The notes under the pieces are model-generated. The model did not search any database. It was not told where the DNA came from and worked only from the letters and a program-made list of their open reading frames with translations. A program made the translations under genes and the position numbers. Shown here one piece after another: positions 1 to 8,459 of a DNA stretch of 64,000 bases. The stretch's first letter is position 1. Every line of letters starts with the position of its first letter. Source of the stretch: Trueperaceae bacterium (GTDB lineage Bacteria > Deinococcota > Deinococci > Deinococcales > Trueperaceae); NCBI GenBank assembly GCA_011389865.1, contig JAABTL010000011.1, forward strand, positions 18,860 to 82,859. Direction: 5' to 3'.

Positions 1-932
1 CGCACGCGCGCCATCAGCGGGGCGATCAGCTCCTCGAACTTGGACCGCGTCAGCTTCTTCTCGAGGTACAGCGGCGCGTTCGACGCCGGGTCCATGGCGA
101 TGAAGGGCAGGCTGACGGTGGTCTCCGGGAGGCCCGAGAGCTCGATCTTCGCCTTCTCCGCGGCCTCGATCAGTCGTTGCAGCGCCTGCTTGTCCTTGCG
201 CAGGTCGACGTTGTACTCCTTCTGGAACTCGTCCGCCAGCCAGTTCACGATCGCGTAGTCCATGTCGGACCCGCCGAGGTGGGTGTCGCCCGAGGTCGAG
301 CGCACCTCGAACACGCCGTCGCCCACCTCGAGGATGGAGACGTCGAAGGTGCCGCCACCGAGGTCGAAGACGAGCACGGTCTCGTTACCCTTCTTCTCGA
401 GTCCGTAGGCGAGCGCCGCGGCGGTCGGCTCGTTGACGATGCGCAGCACCTCGAGCCCGGCGATCCTGCCGGCGTTCTGGGTCGCCTCGCGCTGGGCGTT
501 GTTGAAGTAGGCGGGGACGGTGATGACCGCCTTGGTGACCTTCTGGCCCAGCTGCTCGCTGGCGTCGGCGACCATCTTGCGCAGGATCATCGCCGAGACC
601 TCTTCCGGCGTGAACTTCTCGCCGGCCACGACGAAGCGCACGCCGCCGTCGTCGCCACGCACGACCTCGTAGGGCGCGCGCTCGACCTCGGTGTGGACCT
701 CGTCCCAGGTGCGGCCCATGTAGCGCTTGATCTCGAACAGGGTGCCCTTCGGGTTGAGGACGGCCTGGCGCTTGGCGACCTGGCCGACGAGCCGGACGTC
801 GTCCTTGAAGCCGACGACGGAGGGGGTGGTGCGGTTGCCTTCACTGTTGACGAGGACGGTGGCTTCGCCACCCTCCATGATGGAGATCACGCTGTTGGTG
901 GTCCCCAGATCGATGCCGACTGCCTTGGCCAT
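1..932 (-). CDS. dnaK: Hsp70 chaperone DnaK, 5' part (gene runs off the window)
   Basis: Cytosolic ATP-dependent chaperone that folds and refolds proteins with DnaJ and GrpE. About 310 N-terminal residues are present, covering most of the actin-like ATPase domain. The protein begins [14 protein letters not shown], holding the first phosphate loop; a second phosphate motif, [10 protein letters not shown], lies near residue 190, and [11 protein letters not shown] of the family is also readable. The ATG at 930-932 is the standard DnaK start. The 3' half and the C-terminal substrate domain are outside the window. A consensus promoter and a HAIR-like operator lie directly upstream, so heat-shock control by HspR is likely. 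Recognition is certain from sequence. Confidence 0.98.
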   Translation of the reverse strand, partial: MAKAVGIDLGTTNSVISIMEGGEATVLVNSEGNRTTPSVVGFKDDVRLVGQVAKRQAVLNPKGTLFEIKRYMGRTWDEVHTEVERAPYEVVRGDDGGVRFVVAGEKFTPEEVSAMILRKMVADASEQLGQKVTKAVITVPAYFNNAQREATQNAGRIAGLEVLRIVNEPTAAALAYGLEKKGNETVLVFDLGGGTFDVSILEVGDGVFEVRSTSGDTHLGGSDMDYAIVNWLADEFQKEYNVDLRKDKQALQRLIEAAEKAKIELSGLPETTVSLPFIAMDPASNAPLYLEKKLTRSKFEELIAPLMARV

Positions 933-1035
933 GGTGGACGCTCCTTCGCGGGGGCGCTCCGCGCGCCCCGGGTGGACGTGATGGACCCGCGCAACGGACC
1001 TGATACGATCCGACGCAGGTCGCCCGCTGGGGCCG

Positions 1036-1064
1036 AGCATAGCAGCGCGGGCAGCCCTTGTCAA
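1036..1064 (-). promoter_or_regulatory. Sigma-70-type promoter of dnaK
   Basis: Read on the minus strand, a perfect -35 TTGACA (1064-1059) is followed by a 17-nt spacer and a -10 TATGCT (1041-1036). Transcription would start near 1029, giving a leader of about 97 nt before dnaK. This is the best consensus promoter in the window and directly abuts the HAIR-like repeat. Confidence 0.85.
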
Positions 1065-1068
1065 CGGA

Positions 1069-1089
1069 TTTGAGTCTCATACGCTCAAC
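1069..1089 (-). promoter_or_regulatory. HAIR-like HspR operator upstream of dnaK
   Basis: On the minus strand the half sites TTGAGC and ACTCAA are separated by 7 nt and lie about 5 bp upstream of the dnaK -35 box. The known HspR-associated inverted repeat is CTTGAGT-N7-ACTCAAG, so 10 of the 12 inner half-site bases plus the spacing agree, with mismatches at the outer ends. HspR control of dnaK is established in actinobacteria and Deinococcus. The hspR gene itself is not in this window. Confidence 0.75.
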
Positions 1090-1169
1090 TTTGACGGGGC
1101 TCGGGCGGGCGACCGAGGGGCCCGGCCCCGCCGCCCGCACCGGTCGGACCCGACACCAGGAGGTGAACG

Positions 1170-1454
1170 ATGCTCTTCCTCGTGATCGCCAAAGACGGCA
1201 CCGACGCCGACGCCCCCGCCCGCCGCCAGCGCGTGCGCGAGCGCCACCTCGAGGGCGCCCGGGCGCTCGCGGAGAGCGGGGCGCTCCAGGTGGGCGGGGC
1301 CCTGCTCGACGGCCAGGGGGCCATGATCGGCTCCGCGCTCCTCGTCGAGGCCGAGGACGAGGCCGCCACGCGGCGGCTGCTCGAAGCCGACGTCTACCAC
1401 CGCGAGGGCGTCTGGCGGAGCTACGAGATCTACCCCTTCAAACGGGCCGTTTGA
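1170..1454 (+). CDS. YciI-like family protein
   Basis: Small 94-residue cytosolic protein with the YciI/DGPF fold pattern: an N-terminal beta strand MLFLVIAKDG, a helix rich in Arg and Glu, and a C-terminal segment ending YHREGVWRSYEIYPF. YciI-like proteins are dimeric alpha/beta-barrel proteins of mostly unknown reaction. Length is normal for the family. AGGAGGTGA at 1158-1166 is a strong ribosome site 3 nt before the ATG, fixing the start. It is divergent from dnaK, with 237 bp between the two starts. A hairpin terminator lies about 110 nt downstream. Substrate is unknown. Confidence 0.8.
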   Translation: MLFLVIAKDGTDADAPARRQRVRERHLEGARALAESGALQVGGALLDGQGAMIGSALLVEAEDEAATRRLLEADVYHREGVWRSYEIYPFKRAV

Positions 1455-1527
1455 CGCGCCGTCAGGGGCCTCGCGGGCGCCGTTCGGACGTTGTCGCGCG
1501 CGTTCGGCGGCACCCGCCCGCAAGGTC

Positions 1528-1556
1528 TTGACGGATGCCGCATACCGGGGTATGTT
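1528..1556 (+). promoter_or_regulatory. Orphan promoter with embedded palindrome
   Basis: TTGACG (1528-1533), a 17-nt spacer and TATGTT (1551-1556) form a good sigma-70 promoter. The inverted repeat CATACC-GG-GGTATG (1541-1554) spans the spacer and -10. No gene follows: a terminator hairpin begins about 4 nt after the predicted start site. See findings. Confidence 0.5.
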
Positions 1557-1566
1557 GCCTTTATCA

Positions 1567-1592
1567 GCCGCTCCGGAAGGGGCGGCGGTTTT
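1567..1592 (+). terminator. Rho-independent terminator
   Basis: Stem arms GCCGCTCC (1567-1574) and GGGGCGGC (1579-1586) pair over 8 bp with one G-U, around a GGAA loop, and are followed by GGTTTTCGTT. This is the clearest T-tract terminator in the window. It could end the YciI-like transcript or the short transcript from the promoter at 1528. Confidence 0.7.
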
Positions 1593-1616
1593 CGTTGTGG
1601 CCCGCCCACCGCCAGC

Positions 1617-2435
1617 TCAGCGCTCGTCGTCGTCGGTCCGCACCGTCGTCACCTCGCGCAGCCACGCCGTCCAGGCGCCCCAGGCCGCCGCCTGCGTCGG
1701 ATCCGTCGCGATGCCATCGGCCGCCGTCACGAACGCATGGCCCACCTCGTCGAAGCGCAGCAGCGCGTGATCGACCCCGGCCCGCCGCAGCGCACGCTCG
1801 AAACCGTCGACCTCGGCGGGCGTGACGAGCGTGTCGTCGCGCCCGAACACCCCCAGCACCGGTCCCTCGAGACGCGCGAGTGCCGCCGCGTCGTCGCTCA
1901 GGTCGCCGTAGAAGACGGCGGTCCCCGCGGGCACCCCGGGCCGGGCCAAGGCGTAGGCCAGGGCCTTGCCGCCGCCGTAGCAGAAGCCCATGACGACGAT
2001 GCGCTCGGGATCGACGTCGCCGCGGCTCCGCAGCCAGGCGACCACCGTGTCGAGGTCCTCGATCACCCGCTCGTCGGGCGTGCTGAGCGTGTGCCACAGG
2101 GCCTTGGGCAGCCAGCGTGTCGTGGTGCCGCGGAACGTATCCGGCGCGACCACCAGGTAGCCGTCGGCCGCCAGCAGATCGGCCTTGGAGAGCAGCGCCT
2201 CGTTGAGCCCCCAGAACTCATGGATCATCACCACGACCGGCAGCGGCCCGTCCTCCACGGCAGGCCGCGCGAGGTAGACGGCCACCGGCGTCGCGCCGTC
2301 CGCGACGGCGTTCGTGAGGGCGGCGACGCGGTCGCGGTTGAGCCAACCGTCGAACGGGATCGAGACGGCGACGCCCACCACCACCGCGACGAGGGCGAAG
2401 GCGAGCGCGAGCAGCGAGCGGCGCAGCAGGATCAT
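1617..2435 (-). CDS. Membrane-anchored dienelactone-hydrolase-family protein
   Basis: Predicted alpha/beta hydrolase, 272 aa. Residues 1-28 form one hydrophobic N-terminal segment, probably a signal anchor that places the catalytic domain outside the membrane. The dienelactone hydrolase signature is complete: Glu73 in IHEFWG, nucleophile Cys152 in GFCYGGG, Asp200/201 in GRDDTLV, and His233 in GHAF. Family members hydrolyse dienelactones or other small esters; the natural substrate here is unknown. The extra anchor is unusual because the classical enzymes are cytosolic. The start is supported by a leaderless TAACGT box 6 nt before the ATG. It stands alone, convergent with the terminator region at 1567. 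Confidence 0.85.
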   Translation of the reverse strand: MILLRRSLLALAFALVAVVVGVAVSIPFDGWLNRDRVAALTNAVADGATPVAVYLARPAVEDGPLPVVVMIHEFWGLNEALLSKADLLAADGYLVVAPDTFRGTTTRWLPKALWHTLSTPDERVIEDLDTVVAWLRSRGDVDPERIVVMGFCYGGGKALAYALARPGVPAGTAVFYGDLSDDAAALARLEGPVLGVFGRDDTLVTPAEVDGFERALRRAGVDHALLRFDEVGHAFVTAADGIATDPTQAAAWGAWTAWLREVTTVRTDDDER

Positions 2436-2441
2436 GGACGC

Positions 2442-2447
2442 ACGTTA
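2442..2447 (-). promoter_or_regulatory. Leaderless -10 box TAACGT
   Basis: TAACGT on the minus strand ends 6 nt before the ATG at 2435. No Shine-Dalgarno sequence fits between them, so a leaderless transcript of the hydrolase gene is expected. Confidence 0.5.
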
Positions 2448-2534
2448 CCCGGCGCGCGGCGGACGAGCCCGGCGCCCTGCGCAGGCCATCGTCCCCGTTC
2501 GTGCAAGCGTCACCGACCGCCGGGCAGCCCACGG

Positions 2535-2540
2535 TAGGCT
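2535..2540 (+). promoter_or_regulatory. Leaderless -10 box TAGGCT
   Basis: TAGGCT ends 6 nt before the GTG at 2547. This places the transcript start on or very near the start codon of the MobA-like gene and supports that start. Confidence 0.5.
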
Positions 2541-2546
2541 GAACGC

Positions 2547-3266
2547 GTGACCCGGACGCCCGTGACCCACTGGCGCGGCACCCCCGTCGCCGCCGTCGTC
2601 CTCGCCGGCGGCGTCGGACGCCGCTTCGGTGCCGACAAGGCCCGCGCGCTCGTGGCTGGGACGCGCCTCGTCGACCGGGCGTTGGCCGCGACCGCCGCGT
2701 TCGACCCGGTCTGGGTGGTCGCCGGCGAGCCGGCGCGCGCCGCCGCGCTCGCCCCCCTCCTCCCGGACCCCGACCGCGTCGTCCCGGACGACGCGCCCGG
2801 CGCCGGACCCATCGGCGGCATCGCCACCGCGCTGCGCCTGGCGGGTCGGCGCTGGGTCGCCGTGCTGGCGGTCGACCTCCCGCTGGTGGACGTCACTTGG
2901 TGGACGGCGCTGATGGCGGCCGCCGACGCGGCGCCCGAGGCGGCGGCCGCGGCGCACCCACTCGCCGTCGCCGCGCGCGGTCCCGAAGGCCGCTGGGAAC
3001 CGCTGGCCGCCCTCTACCACGGCGACCTCGCGCCGCTCGCGGCCGAGCACGCGGCGCCAGGCGGCGACCGCTCGCTCAGGCGCTTCCTCGCGGCTGCCGG
3101 CGCGCAGGCGATCGCCTACGCGGCGCTGCCGCCCGACGCCATCGCCGCCCTGCACAACGTCAACACCCGTGAGGACGCGGCCGCCGTCGAGTCGCACTGG
3201 GACGGAGGCGGGGGGCCGGTCCGCGCCGGAACGGTGGGCACGGCGCGGCGCGGGGAGGACGGATGA
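2547..3266 (+). CDS. mobA: MobA-like molybdenum cofactor guanylyltransferase
   Basis: Nucleotidyltransferase of the MobA family, 239 aa, expected to attach GMP to molybdopterin in the cytosol. The N-terminal signature LAGGVGRRFGADKA (residues 19-32) is the glycine-rich nucleotide loop and its lysine. DAPGAGPIGGI (82-92) and AVDLPLV (108-114, metal-binding Asp110) follow in the order usual for MobA. Length is slightly above typical because of a Gly/Arg-rich tail. The GTG start follows a leaderless -10 box, and the stop overlaps the next gene by 4 bp (ATGA). No other molybdenum cofactor gene is in the window, so a relative acting on another nucleotide sugar or cofactor (for example MobA-like CTP enzymes) cannot be excluded. 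Confidence 0.75.
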   Translation: MTRTPVTHWRGTPVAAVVLAGGVGRRFGADKARALVAGTRLVDRALAATAAFDPVWVVAGEPARAAALAPLLPDPDRVVPDDAPGAGPIGGIATALRLAGRRWVAVLAVDLPLVDVTWWTALMAAADAAPEAAAAAHPLAVAARGPEGRWEPLAALYHGDLAPLAAEHAAPGGDRSLRRFLAAAGAQAIAYAALPPDAIAALHNVNTREDAAAVESHWDGGGGPVRAGTVGTARRGEDG

Positions 3267-3862
3267 CCACCGTCCCCCGTGACGGGGCCAGCTACCGCAA
3301 CCAGACCTTCCGCGGCCTGCGGATCGCGGGGCCGCTGTCCGGCACCGCCTTCCACGACTGTGTGTTCGAGGACTGCGACCTGCGTGAGGCCCGCCTGTCG
3401 GGCTGCACCTTCGCCGACTCGGACTTCCTCCGCTGCGACCTCGGGTTGATGTCGGTGGACGACTGCCGCTTCGAGGGCGTCACCATCGAGGCCGGGCACG
3501 CCGTCGGCATCAACTGGTCGGCGGCCAGGGTCGATCCCAACCGGCCGCTCGAGGTCGACTTCAAGGACTCGGTCCTGAGCTTCGCCACCTTCGAGCGCCT
3601 CGCCCTGCGGCGGCGCCGCTTCGAGGGCTGCACGATCCACGAGGCGTTCTTCATCGGCTGCGACCTCACCGACGCCAGCTTCCGCGGCAGCGACCTCGAG
3701 GGGACCGAGATCCGCGACTGCAACCTGAGCGGCGCCGACCTGCGCAAGGCGCACCACTACCAGGTCGACGTCCGGCGCAACGTGGTCCGCGGCCTCCTGG
3801 TGCGCCTCCCCGAGGCCACCGGCCTGCTGCACGGGCTCGGCGTGCGCATCGAGGAGGGCTAG
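3263..3862 (+). CDS. Pentapeptide-repeat protein
   Basis: Protein of 199 aa made largely of pentapeptide repeats of the A(D/N)LXX type, for example CDLREARLSGCTFADSDFLR near residue 40 and DLTDASFRGSDLEGTEIRDC near residue 135. These repeats fold into a right-handed quadrilateral beta helix. The general layout resembles the McbG/Qnr-like group, but the gyrase-binding loops cannot be assessed by eye, so no function is assigned. It is translationally coupled to the MobA-like gene by a 4-bp overlap. Its stop shares CTAG (3859-3862) with the stop of the convergent guanine deaminase. Confidence 0.85.
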   Translation: MTTVPRDGASYRNQTFRGLRIAGPLSGTAFHDCVFEDCDLREARLSGCTFADSDFLRCDLGLMSVDDCRFEGVTIEAGHAVGINWSAARVDPNRPLEVDFKDSVLSFATFERLALRRRRFEGCTIHEAFFIGCDLTDASFRGSDLEGTEIRDCNLSGADLRKAHHYQVDVRRNVVRGLLVRLPEATGLLHGLGVRIEEG

Positions 3863-5238
3863 GCGGGCGCCGGCCCCGGCGCCGCCTCGTCCACTCCGCG
3901 CGCGTCCCGCCCTCCGCGGGCGTCCCAGACGCTCTTCCCTGCGACCCAGGTCGACTCGACGGCCTCCTCGCGCGCCAGCATCAGCGCCGGACCGAGCAGG
4001 TCCGCGACGCCGTCGGCGTGCGCCCACACCGCCGCCAGGGTCGACCCAGGCGGCGGCCGCAACACGACGACGTCGGCCCAGCGACCGGGCCGCAGGTCGC
4101 CGACCTCCTCGCCGAGCCCGATCGCCGAGGCCCCCGCCGCGGTGGCGAGGTGTAGGAGGTGGACGGGCGACAGCACGACGCCCGCGTCCCCGAGCAGCTG
4201 CTGGCCCAGGTACGCGGCCGACGCCTCGTGCAACAGCGACGGGTCGGTGCCGGCGCCGAGGTCGGTGCCGAGGGCGACGCGCACCCCGTGCTCACGGTGG
4301 CCGCGCAGCGGGAAGAGGCCCGAGCCGAGCGCCTGGTTGCTGCTGGGGCAGTGCGCCACGGCGGCGCCGGCGGCGGCCAGGCGCTCGAGCTCGCCCTCGC
4401 TCGGGTGCAGGTCGTGGGCGAACACGCTTCCGCGGCCCACGAGCCCGGCCGCCTCGTAGGTCGCGAGGTAGTCGGCGGCCCCGGGGAAGGCCGCCAGGAC
4501 GCCGGCGATCTCGTCGGGCGTCTCGTTGAGGTGGCTGGTGATCAGCACGCCAGGCACGTCGGCCGCCACCGCCGCGCAGGCGGCGAGCAGTTCCGGCGTC
4601 GACGACAGCGAGAAGCGCGGCGTCACCGCGTAGCGCAGCCTGCCGCGGCCGTGCCAGCGACGCGCGAGGAAGCGCGACGACTCGTAGGCGAGCTCCGGCG
4701 TGACGCGCAGCTCGGGCCGCAGGCCATGGTCGGCGACGCAGAGGCCGGCCGCGATGCGCAGGCCGCTGGCCTCCGCCTCGTGGAAGAAGGCCTCCATGGC
4801 GACCGCGAAGTGGGCGCCGAAGACCAGCGCGCTGGTGGTGCCGTTGCGCGCCAGCAGGCGCAGGAACGTGCGGGCCTCCGCCCTGGCGAACGGGGCGTCG
4901 ACGAAGCGCGCCTCGTGGGGGAGCGTCCGTTCCGCCAGCCACGCCAGCAGGCCGAGCCCCATCGACCCCATGACGCCGACCTGGGGGTAGTGCACGTGGG
5001 CGTCCACCAGGCCGGGCAGCACGAGGGCGCCGCGGCGGTCGTCGACCACGGCGCCGGGGAAGCGCGCGCGCACGTCGGCCCAGTCGCCGACCGCGGCGAC
5101 CCGCCCGTCCGCGCCGATGGCCAGGCAGCCGTCGTCCCACGCCTCGAGCGCCGCGGCCCCCTCGGCCCACGGGTCGCGCGGCACGTGCGCCAGCGCGCCG
5201 CGCAGCAGCAGGACGGCGCTACCGCGAGCGGCGCTCAT
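3859..5238 (-). CDS. guaD: Guanine deaminase
   Basis: Amidohydrolase of 459 aa that converts guanine to xanthine and ammonia in the cytosol. The metal site signature GLVDAHVHYPQ gives His81 and His83. Further conserved blocks are TSHLNETPDE, FAHDLHPSEGE, HCPSSNQALGSG and GTDLGAGTDPSLL, which together are characteristic of guanine/8-oxoguanine-type deaminases. The ATG at 5238 overlaps the adenine deaminase stop by 4 bp (ATGA), which fixes the start; a much longer reading frame upstream is only a shadow of that neighbour. It is the last gene of the purine module. Small changes of specificity (for example 8-oxoguanine) are possible. Confidence 0.88.
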   Translation of the reverse strand: MSAARGSAVLLLRGALAHVPRDPWAEGAAALEAWDDGCLAIGADGRVAAVGDWADVRARFPGAVVDDRRGALVLPGLVDAHVHYPQVGVMGSMGLGLLAWLAERTLPHEARFVDAPFARAEARTFLRLLARNGTTSALVFGAHFAVAMEAFFHEAEASGLRIAAGLCVADHGLRPELRVTPELAYESSRFLARRWHGRGRLRYAVTPRFSLSSTPELLAACAAVAADVPGVLITSHLNETPDEIAGVLAAFPGAADYLATYEAAGLVGRGSVFAHDLHPSEGELERLAAAGAAVAHCPSSNQALGSGLFPLRGHREHGVRVALGTDLGAGTDPSLLHEASAAYLGQQLLGDAGVVLSPVHLLHLATAAGASAIGLGEEVGDLRPGRWADVVVLRPPPGSTLAAVWAHADGVADLLGPALMLAREEAVESTWVAGKSVWDARGGRDARGVDEAAPGPAPA

Positions 5239-7085
5239 ACGGCCAGCGGCACCAGCCGTGCCGCGACGACGTCGACCAACCCATGATCGGTCACGCGCAG
5301 CGCCGGGATGACCGCGAGACCGAGGAACGAGAGCGTCATGAAGGCGTCCGATCCGCTGCCGCCCAGCGCCTTCACGGCGGCGTCGAGCGCGTCGAGCTCC
5401 GCCACCACGCGCTCGAGCGGGGCGGTCGTGACCAGTCCCGCGATCGGCAGGGCGAGCTCGGCCACCACCCGCTCGCCGTCGTCGACGACGAAGCCGCCGC
5501 CGAGCTCGGCGACGCGCAGCGCCGCGCGCCGCATCGCGTCGTCGTCGGCGCCGACCAGCATGAGGTTGTGGTGGTCGTGGCCGACGCTGCTCGCCAGGGC
5601 GCCGCGGCGCAGGCCGAGGCCCTGCACCAAGCCGAGGCCGACGCCCGTCCCTGGCGCAGGGCGACCGTGCCGGTGGACGCAGGCGAGCTTGAGCAGGTCG
5701 CGGGCCGGATCGGCGACCACCTCGCCGCCCACGACCCTGGGTTCGGCGGTCGTCGCCTCGGTGACGACCTGTCCCGGCAGCGGCCGGAGGACGCGCACGC
5801 GCCGTCCGGCATCGGGCGCGGGGAGGCGCAGGGCGCCATCGCCCAGGTCGGGTAGGCGCACGCTGGACCGCAGGCTCGCGGCCTCGGGCCGCCGCTCGGC
5901 GGCCGCGGCGGCGTCCGCGAGCGCGCGCTCGGCGGGCTCGGTCAGCCGGCCGTCCTCCGCGACCCAGCGGCCATGCCGAAGGACCCGGGCGACGCGGAAG
6001 GCGGCGAGGTCGTCGATCACCAGCAGATCGGCGAAGTAGCCCGGCGCCACCGCGCCGCGGCGCGGCAGCCGGTAGTGGCGGGCGGTGTTCCACGACGCGC
6101 AGCGGACGGCGTACACGGGGTCGACGCCGGCGGCGATCGCGCGGCGCACCAGCACGTCGACGGCGCCCTCCTCCAGCAGATCGTGGGGCAGACGGTCGTC
6201 GGTGACGAAGCCGACGCGGTCGGCGTGGCGCGGCGTGACCAGCGGCAGGAGGGCGTCGAGGTCGCGCGTGACCGATCCCTCGCGCACCATGAGGAACATG
6301 CCGGCGGCCAGCTTCTCGCGGCCCTCGTCCAGGCGGGTGCTCTCGTGATCGGAGCCGATCCCGGCGGCGAGGTACGCCTGCAGCGCGCGGCCGGAGAGCC
6401 CGGGGGCGTGACCCTCGGTGGTCTTGCCGACGCTCTCCGCGACCGCCACCTTGGCCAACTGCTCGACCGCTCCCGCCACGACGTCGGGGAAGCTCATCAA
6501 CTCGGCGACGCCGACCACGCGCGGGTGCGCGAGCAGCTCGTCGATCTCGCCGACGCCCAGCTCGGCGCCGGCGGTCTCGAGCGCCGTCGACGGCACGCAC
6601 GAGGGCGCCGCGGTCCACAGGTCGAAGGGCAGGTCCTCGGCGAAGGCCAGCCACCAGCGGACGCCCTCGAGGCCGGCGACGTTGGCGATCTCGTGGGGGT
6701 CGTTGACCCCGCCGACCACCCCGCGGGGCAGCACGGCGCAGGCGTACGCAGGCGGCGTCACCAGCGACGACTCGACGTGCAGGTGGCCGTCGATCAGGCC
6801 CGGGGCCAGGTAGGCGCCGGCGAGGTCGAGCTCGTGGAGGGCCGGGGGAGGCGCCTCGCCCCCCGCCTCGGGCCGCCGCGTCGGCAAGACGGCCGCCACC
6901 AGCCGCCCCGCCACGTCGACGTCGACCTCCTCGACCTCCCCCGTGAACACGTTGAGCAGGCGCGCGCGGGTCAGTCGCAGGTCGGCGGGCCGCCGGCCGG
7001 CCGCGACGTCGACGGCCGCCCGCAGCTCGTCGAGGGTGGGCGCCAGCGGGCCGCCCGACGGCAGATCTCGTGCTGCTGCACTCAT
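5235..7085 (-). CDS. ade: Adenine deaminase
   Basis: Adenine deaminase of the amidohydrolase superfamily, 616 aa, converting adenine to hypoxanthine. GLIDGHLHVESS (residues 97-108) gives metal ligands His101 and His103, followed by NDPHEIANVAG (His131). Later blocks include GHAPGLSGRALQAYLAAGIGSDHE, the Ade family signature, and a C-terminal domain with SVGHDHHNLMLVG and SGSDAFMTLSFLGL. Length is normal for bacterial Ade. A TACGCT -10 box 5 nt before the ATG suggests its own leaderless promoter, so it can be expressed apart from the upstream transporter. It is followed with a 4-bp overlap by guanine deaminase. Confidence 0.95.
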   Translation of the reverse strand: MSAAARDLPSGGPLAPTLDELRAAVDVAAGRRPADLRLTRARLLNVFTGEVEEVDVDVAGRLVAAVLPTRRPEAGGEAPPPALHELDLAGAYLAPGLIDGHLHVESSLVTPPAYACAVLPRGVVGGVNDPHEIANVAGLEGVRWWLAFAEDLPFDLWTAAPSCVPSTALETAGAELGVGEIDELLAHPRVVGVAELMSFPDVVAGAVEQLAKVAVAESVGKTTEGHAPGLSGRALQAYLAAGIGSDHESTRLDEGREKLAAGMFLMVREGSVTRDLDALLPLVTPRHADRVGFVTDDRLPHDLLEEGAVDVLVRRAIAAGVDPVYAVRCASWNTARHYRLPRRGAVAPGYFADLLVIDDLAAFRVARVLRHGRWVAEDGRLTEPAERALADAAAAAERRPEAASLRSSVRLPDLGDGALRLPAPDAGRRVRVLRPLPGQVVTEATTAEPRVVGGEVVADPARDLLKLACVHRHGRPAPGTGVGLGLVQGLGLRRGALASSVGHDHHNLMLVGADDDAMRRAALRVAELGGGFVVDDGERVVAELALPIAGLVTTAPLERVVAELDALDAAVKALGGSGSDAFMTLSFLGLAVIPALRVTDHGLVDVVAARLVPLAV

Positions 7086-7090
7086 GCTCC

Positions 7091-7096
7091 AGCGTA
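7091..7096 (-). promoter_or_regulatory. Leaderless -10 box TACGCT before ade
   Basis: TACGCT on the minus strand ends 5 nt before the adenine deaminase ATG at 7085, inside the 74-bp gap that follows the BMP gene. It suggests an internal promoter of the purine module. Confidence 0.45.
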
Positions 7097-7159
7097 CACG
7101 GGCGGCCCCCGGAGGGACCGCCCGTGCTGGGATCGCTGCGGGCGCGGGTCAGGCCGGGC

Positions 7160-8320
7160 TCAGGGCTCGCCGTCCCAGGGGCCGCGCACGTTCTCGGCCG
7201 CCCACTCCATGCCGAGGAGCTCGTCGATCGTCGCCGACACGCCGTCGGCGTAGACGAGGTTGCCCTGGCGGTCGCGCAAGGGGCCGGTGAAGGGCTCGAA
7301 CTCGGGCGGCAGGGTGCTCATCTGCTCGAGGCGTCGTTCGACGAGCTCGTAGACCGAGATCTCGCCGAACTCCGGGTGGTCGAGCACCTCGGCGCGCAGC
7401 TGCGCCTCGTACACGGGGTTGATCAGCATGCCGGGCTCGGCGCCGGCCTCGACCGATCCCTCGCCCAGTCCCCAGAAGTAGTCGACGTCGGCCAGGTTGT
7501 CCGCGGTGTACGTCCCGTCGAGGATCTTCTCGACGACGTCGATCAGGATCGCCTCCCAGTTGACCAGCTGGCCGGAGGCCACCGTCTCGGGCGAGAAGGG
7601 CAGCATCGAGGCGTAGTGAGAGAAGCTCGGGAAACCGCGGGTGGCGGCCACCTGGATGACGGTCGGGGTGTCCTCGGTGAAGGCGAAGACGTCGGCGCCC
7701 TCGCTCATCAGCGCCTGGGTGGCCTCCTGCGCGCCGGCCGGGTCGAACCAGGCGTACAGCCAGCGCACCTCGACGACCGCGTCGGGGTCGACCTCGCGCG
7801 CGCCGATCGCGAACGCGTTGATGTGGCGCTTGACCTCCGGGATCGGGAACGCCGCCACGTAGCCGATGGTGCCGGTCTCGGAGAGGGCGCCGGCGACGAG
7901 GCCGTTGAGGTAGTACACCTGCCAGAAGTCGGCCATGAAGGTGAACACGTTCGGCGCGCGCTCGATGCCGGTCGCGTGCCCGAAGATCACGTCCGGGTAG
8001 CGCTCGGCGGCGGCGAGCAGGCCGTCGCCGAAGCCGAAGCTGGTGCCGATGATGACGTTGTGGCCGTCGGCGATCAGCTGGTCGACGAAGGGCTCGACCT
8101 CCGCCTCGGGGACGGACTCGACGAAGGTGGTCTCCAGGCCGGGGAAGCGTTCGACCAGCGCCTGGCGACCGAGGTCGTGCGCGTAGCTGAAGCCGTAGTC
8201 GCCGACGGGGCCGACGTAGAGGAAGGCGATCTTGAGGTCCTCGAGGGCGCGTTGGGCGGAGCCGAATCCGAGGGGTAGGAGCAGGGCGAGGGCGAGGGCG
8301 AGGCGGGCGGCGTGCTTCAT
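7160..8320 (-). CDS. BMP-family substrate-binding protein of a nucleoside ABC importer
   Basis: Exported solute-binding protein of 386 aa in the BmpA/Med/PnrA family, which bind purine nucleosides or related ligands. A signal peptide of about 22 residues ends near GFGSAQ; there is no lipobox cysteine, so it should be periplasmic rather than a lipoprotein. Typical family blocks are IAFLYVGPVGDYGFSYAHDLGR near residue 30, GHATGIERAPNVFTFMADFWQVYYLNG in the middle, and DVFAFTEDTPTVIQVA. It sits downstream of two permeases and an ATPase of the same family and upstream of adenine and guanine deaminases, which argues for purine uptake. The exact ligand is inferred from context. Confidence 0.9.
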   Translation of the reverse strand: MKHAARLALALALLLPLGFGSAQRALEDLKIAFLYVGPVGDYGFSYAHDLGRQALVERFPGLETTFVESVPEAEVEPFVDQLIADGHNVIIGTSFGFGDGLLAAAERYPDVIFGHATGIERAPNVFTFMADFWQVYYLNGLVAGALSETGTIGYVAAFPIPEVKRHINAFAIGAREVDPDAVVEVRWLYAWFDPAGAQEATQALMSEGADVFAFTEDTPTVIQVAATRGFPSFSHYASMLPFSPETVASGQLVNWEAILIDVVEKILDGTYTADNLADVDYFWGLGEGSVEAGAEPGMLINPVYEAQLRAEVLDHPEFGEISVYELVERRLEQMSTLPPEFEPFTGPLRDRQGNLVYADGVSATIDELLGMEWAAENVRGPWDGEP

Positions 8321-8459
8321 GCGGGTCTCCTCCGGTGGGGGGCGGCCGAGGGCCGCGCGGGGTGGGAGGCGTCCGCCGTCCCCGAGGGGGCCGACGGTGC
8401 GGTGCCGGGCCGCCGCGCGCTGGCGGACGGCTTGGGGCCGGGACGGAAGGTGGTGGCGA

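Noticed and set aside
3859..6654. A 931-codon minus-strand frame fusing guanine deaminase to an N-terminal extension
   Set aside because: The extension is the adenine deaminase gene read in another frame; the ATGA overlap gives the true start.
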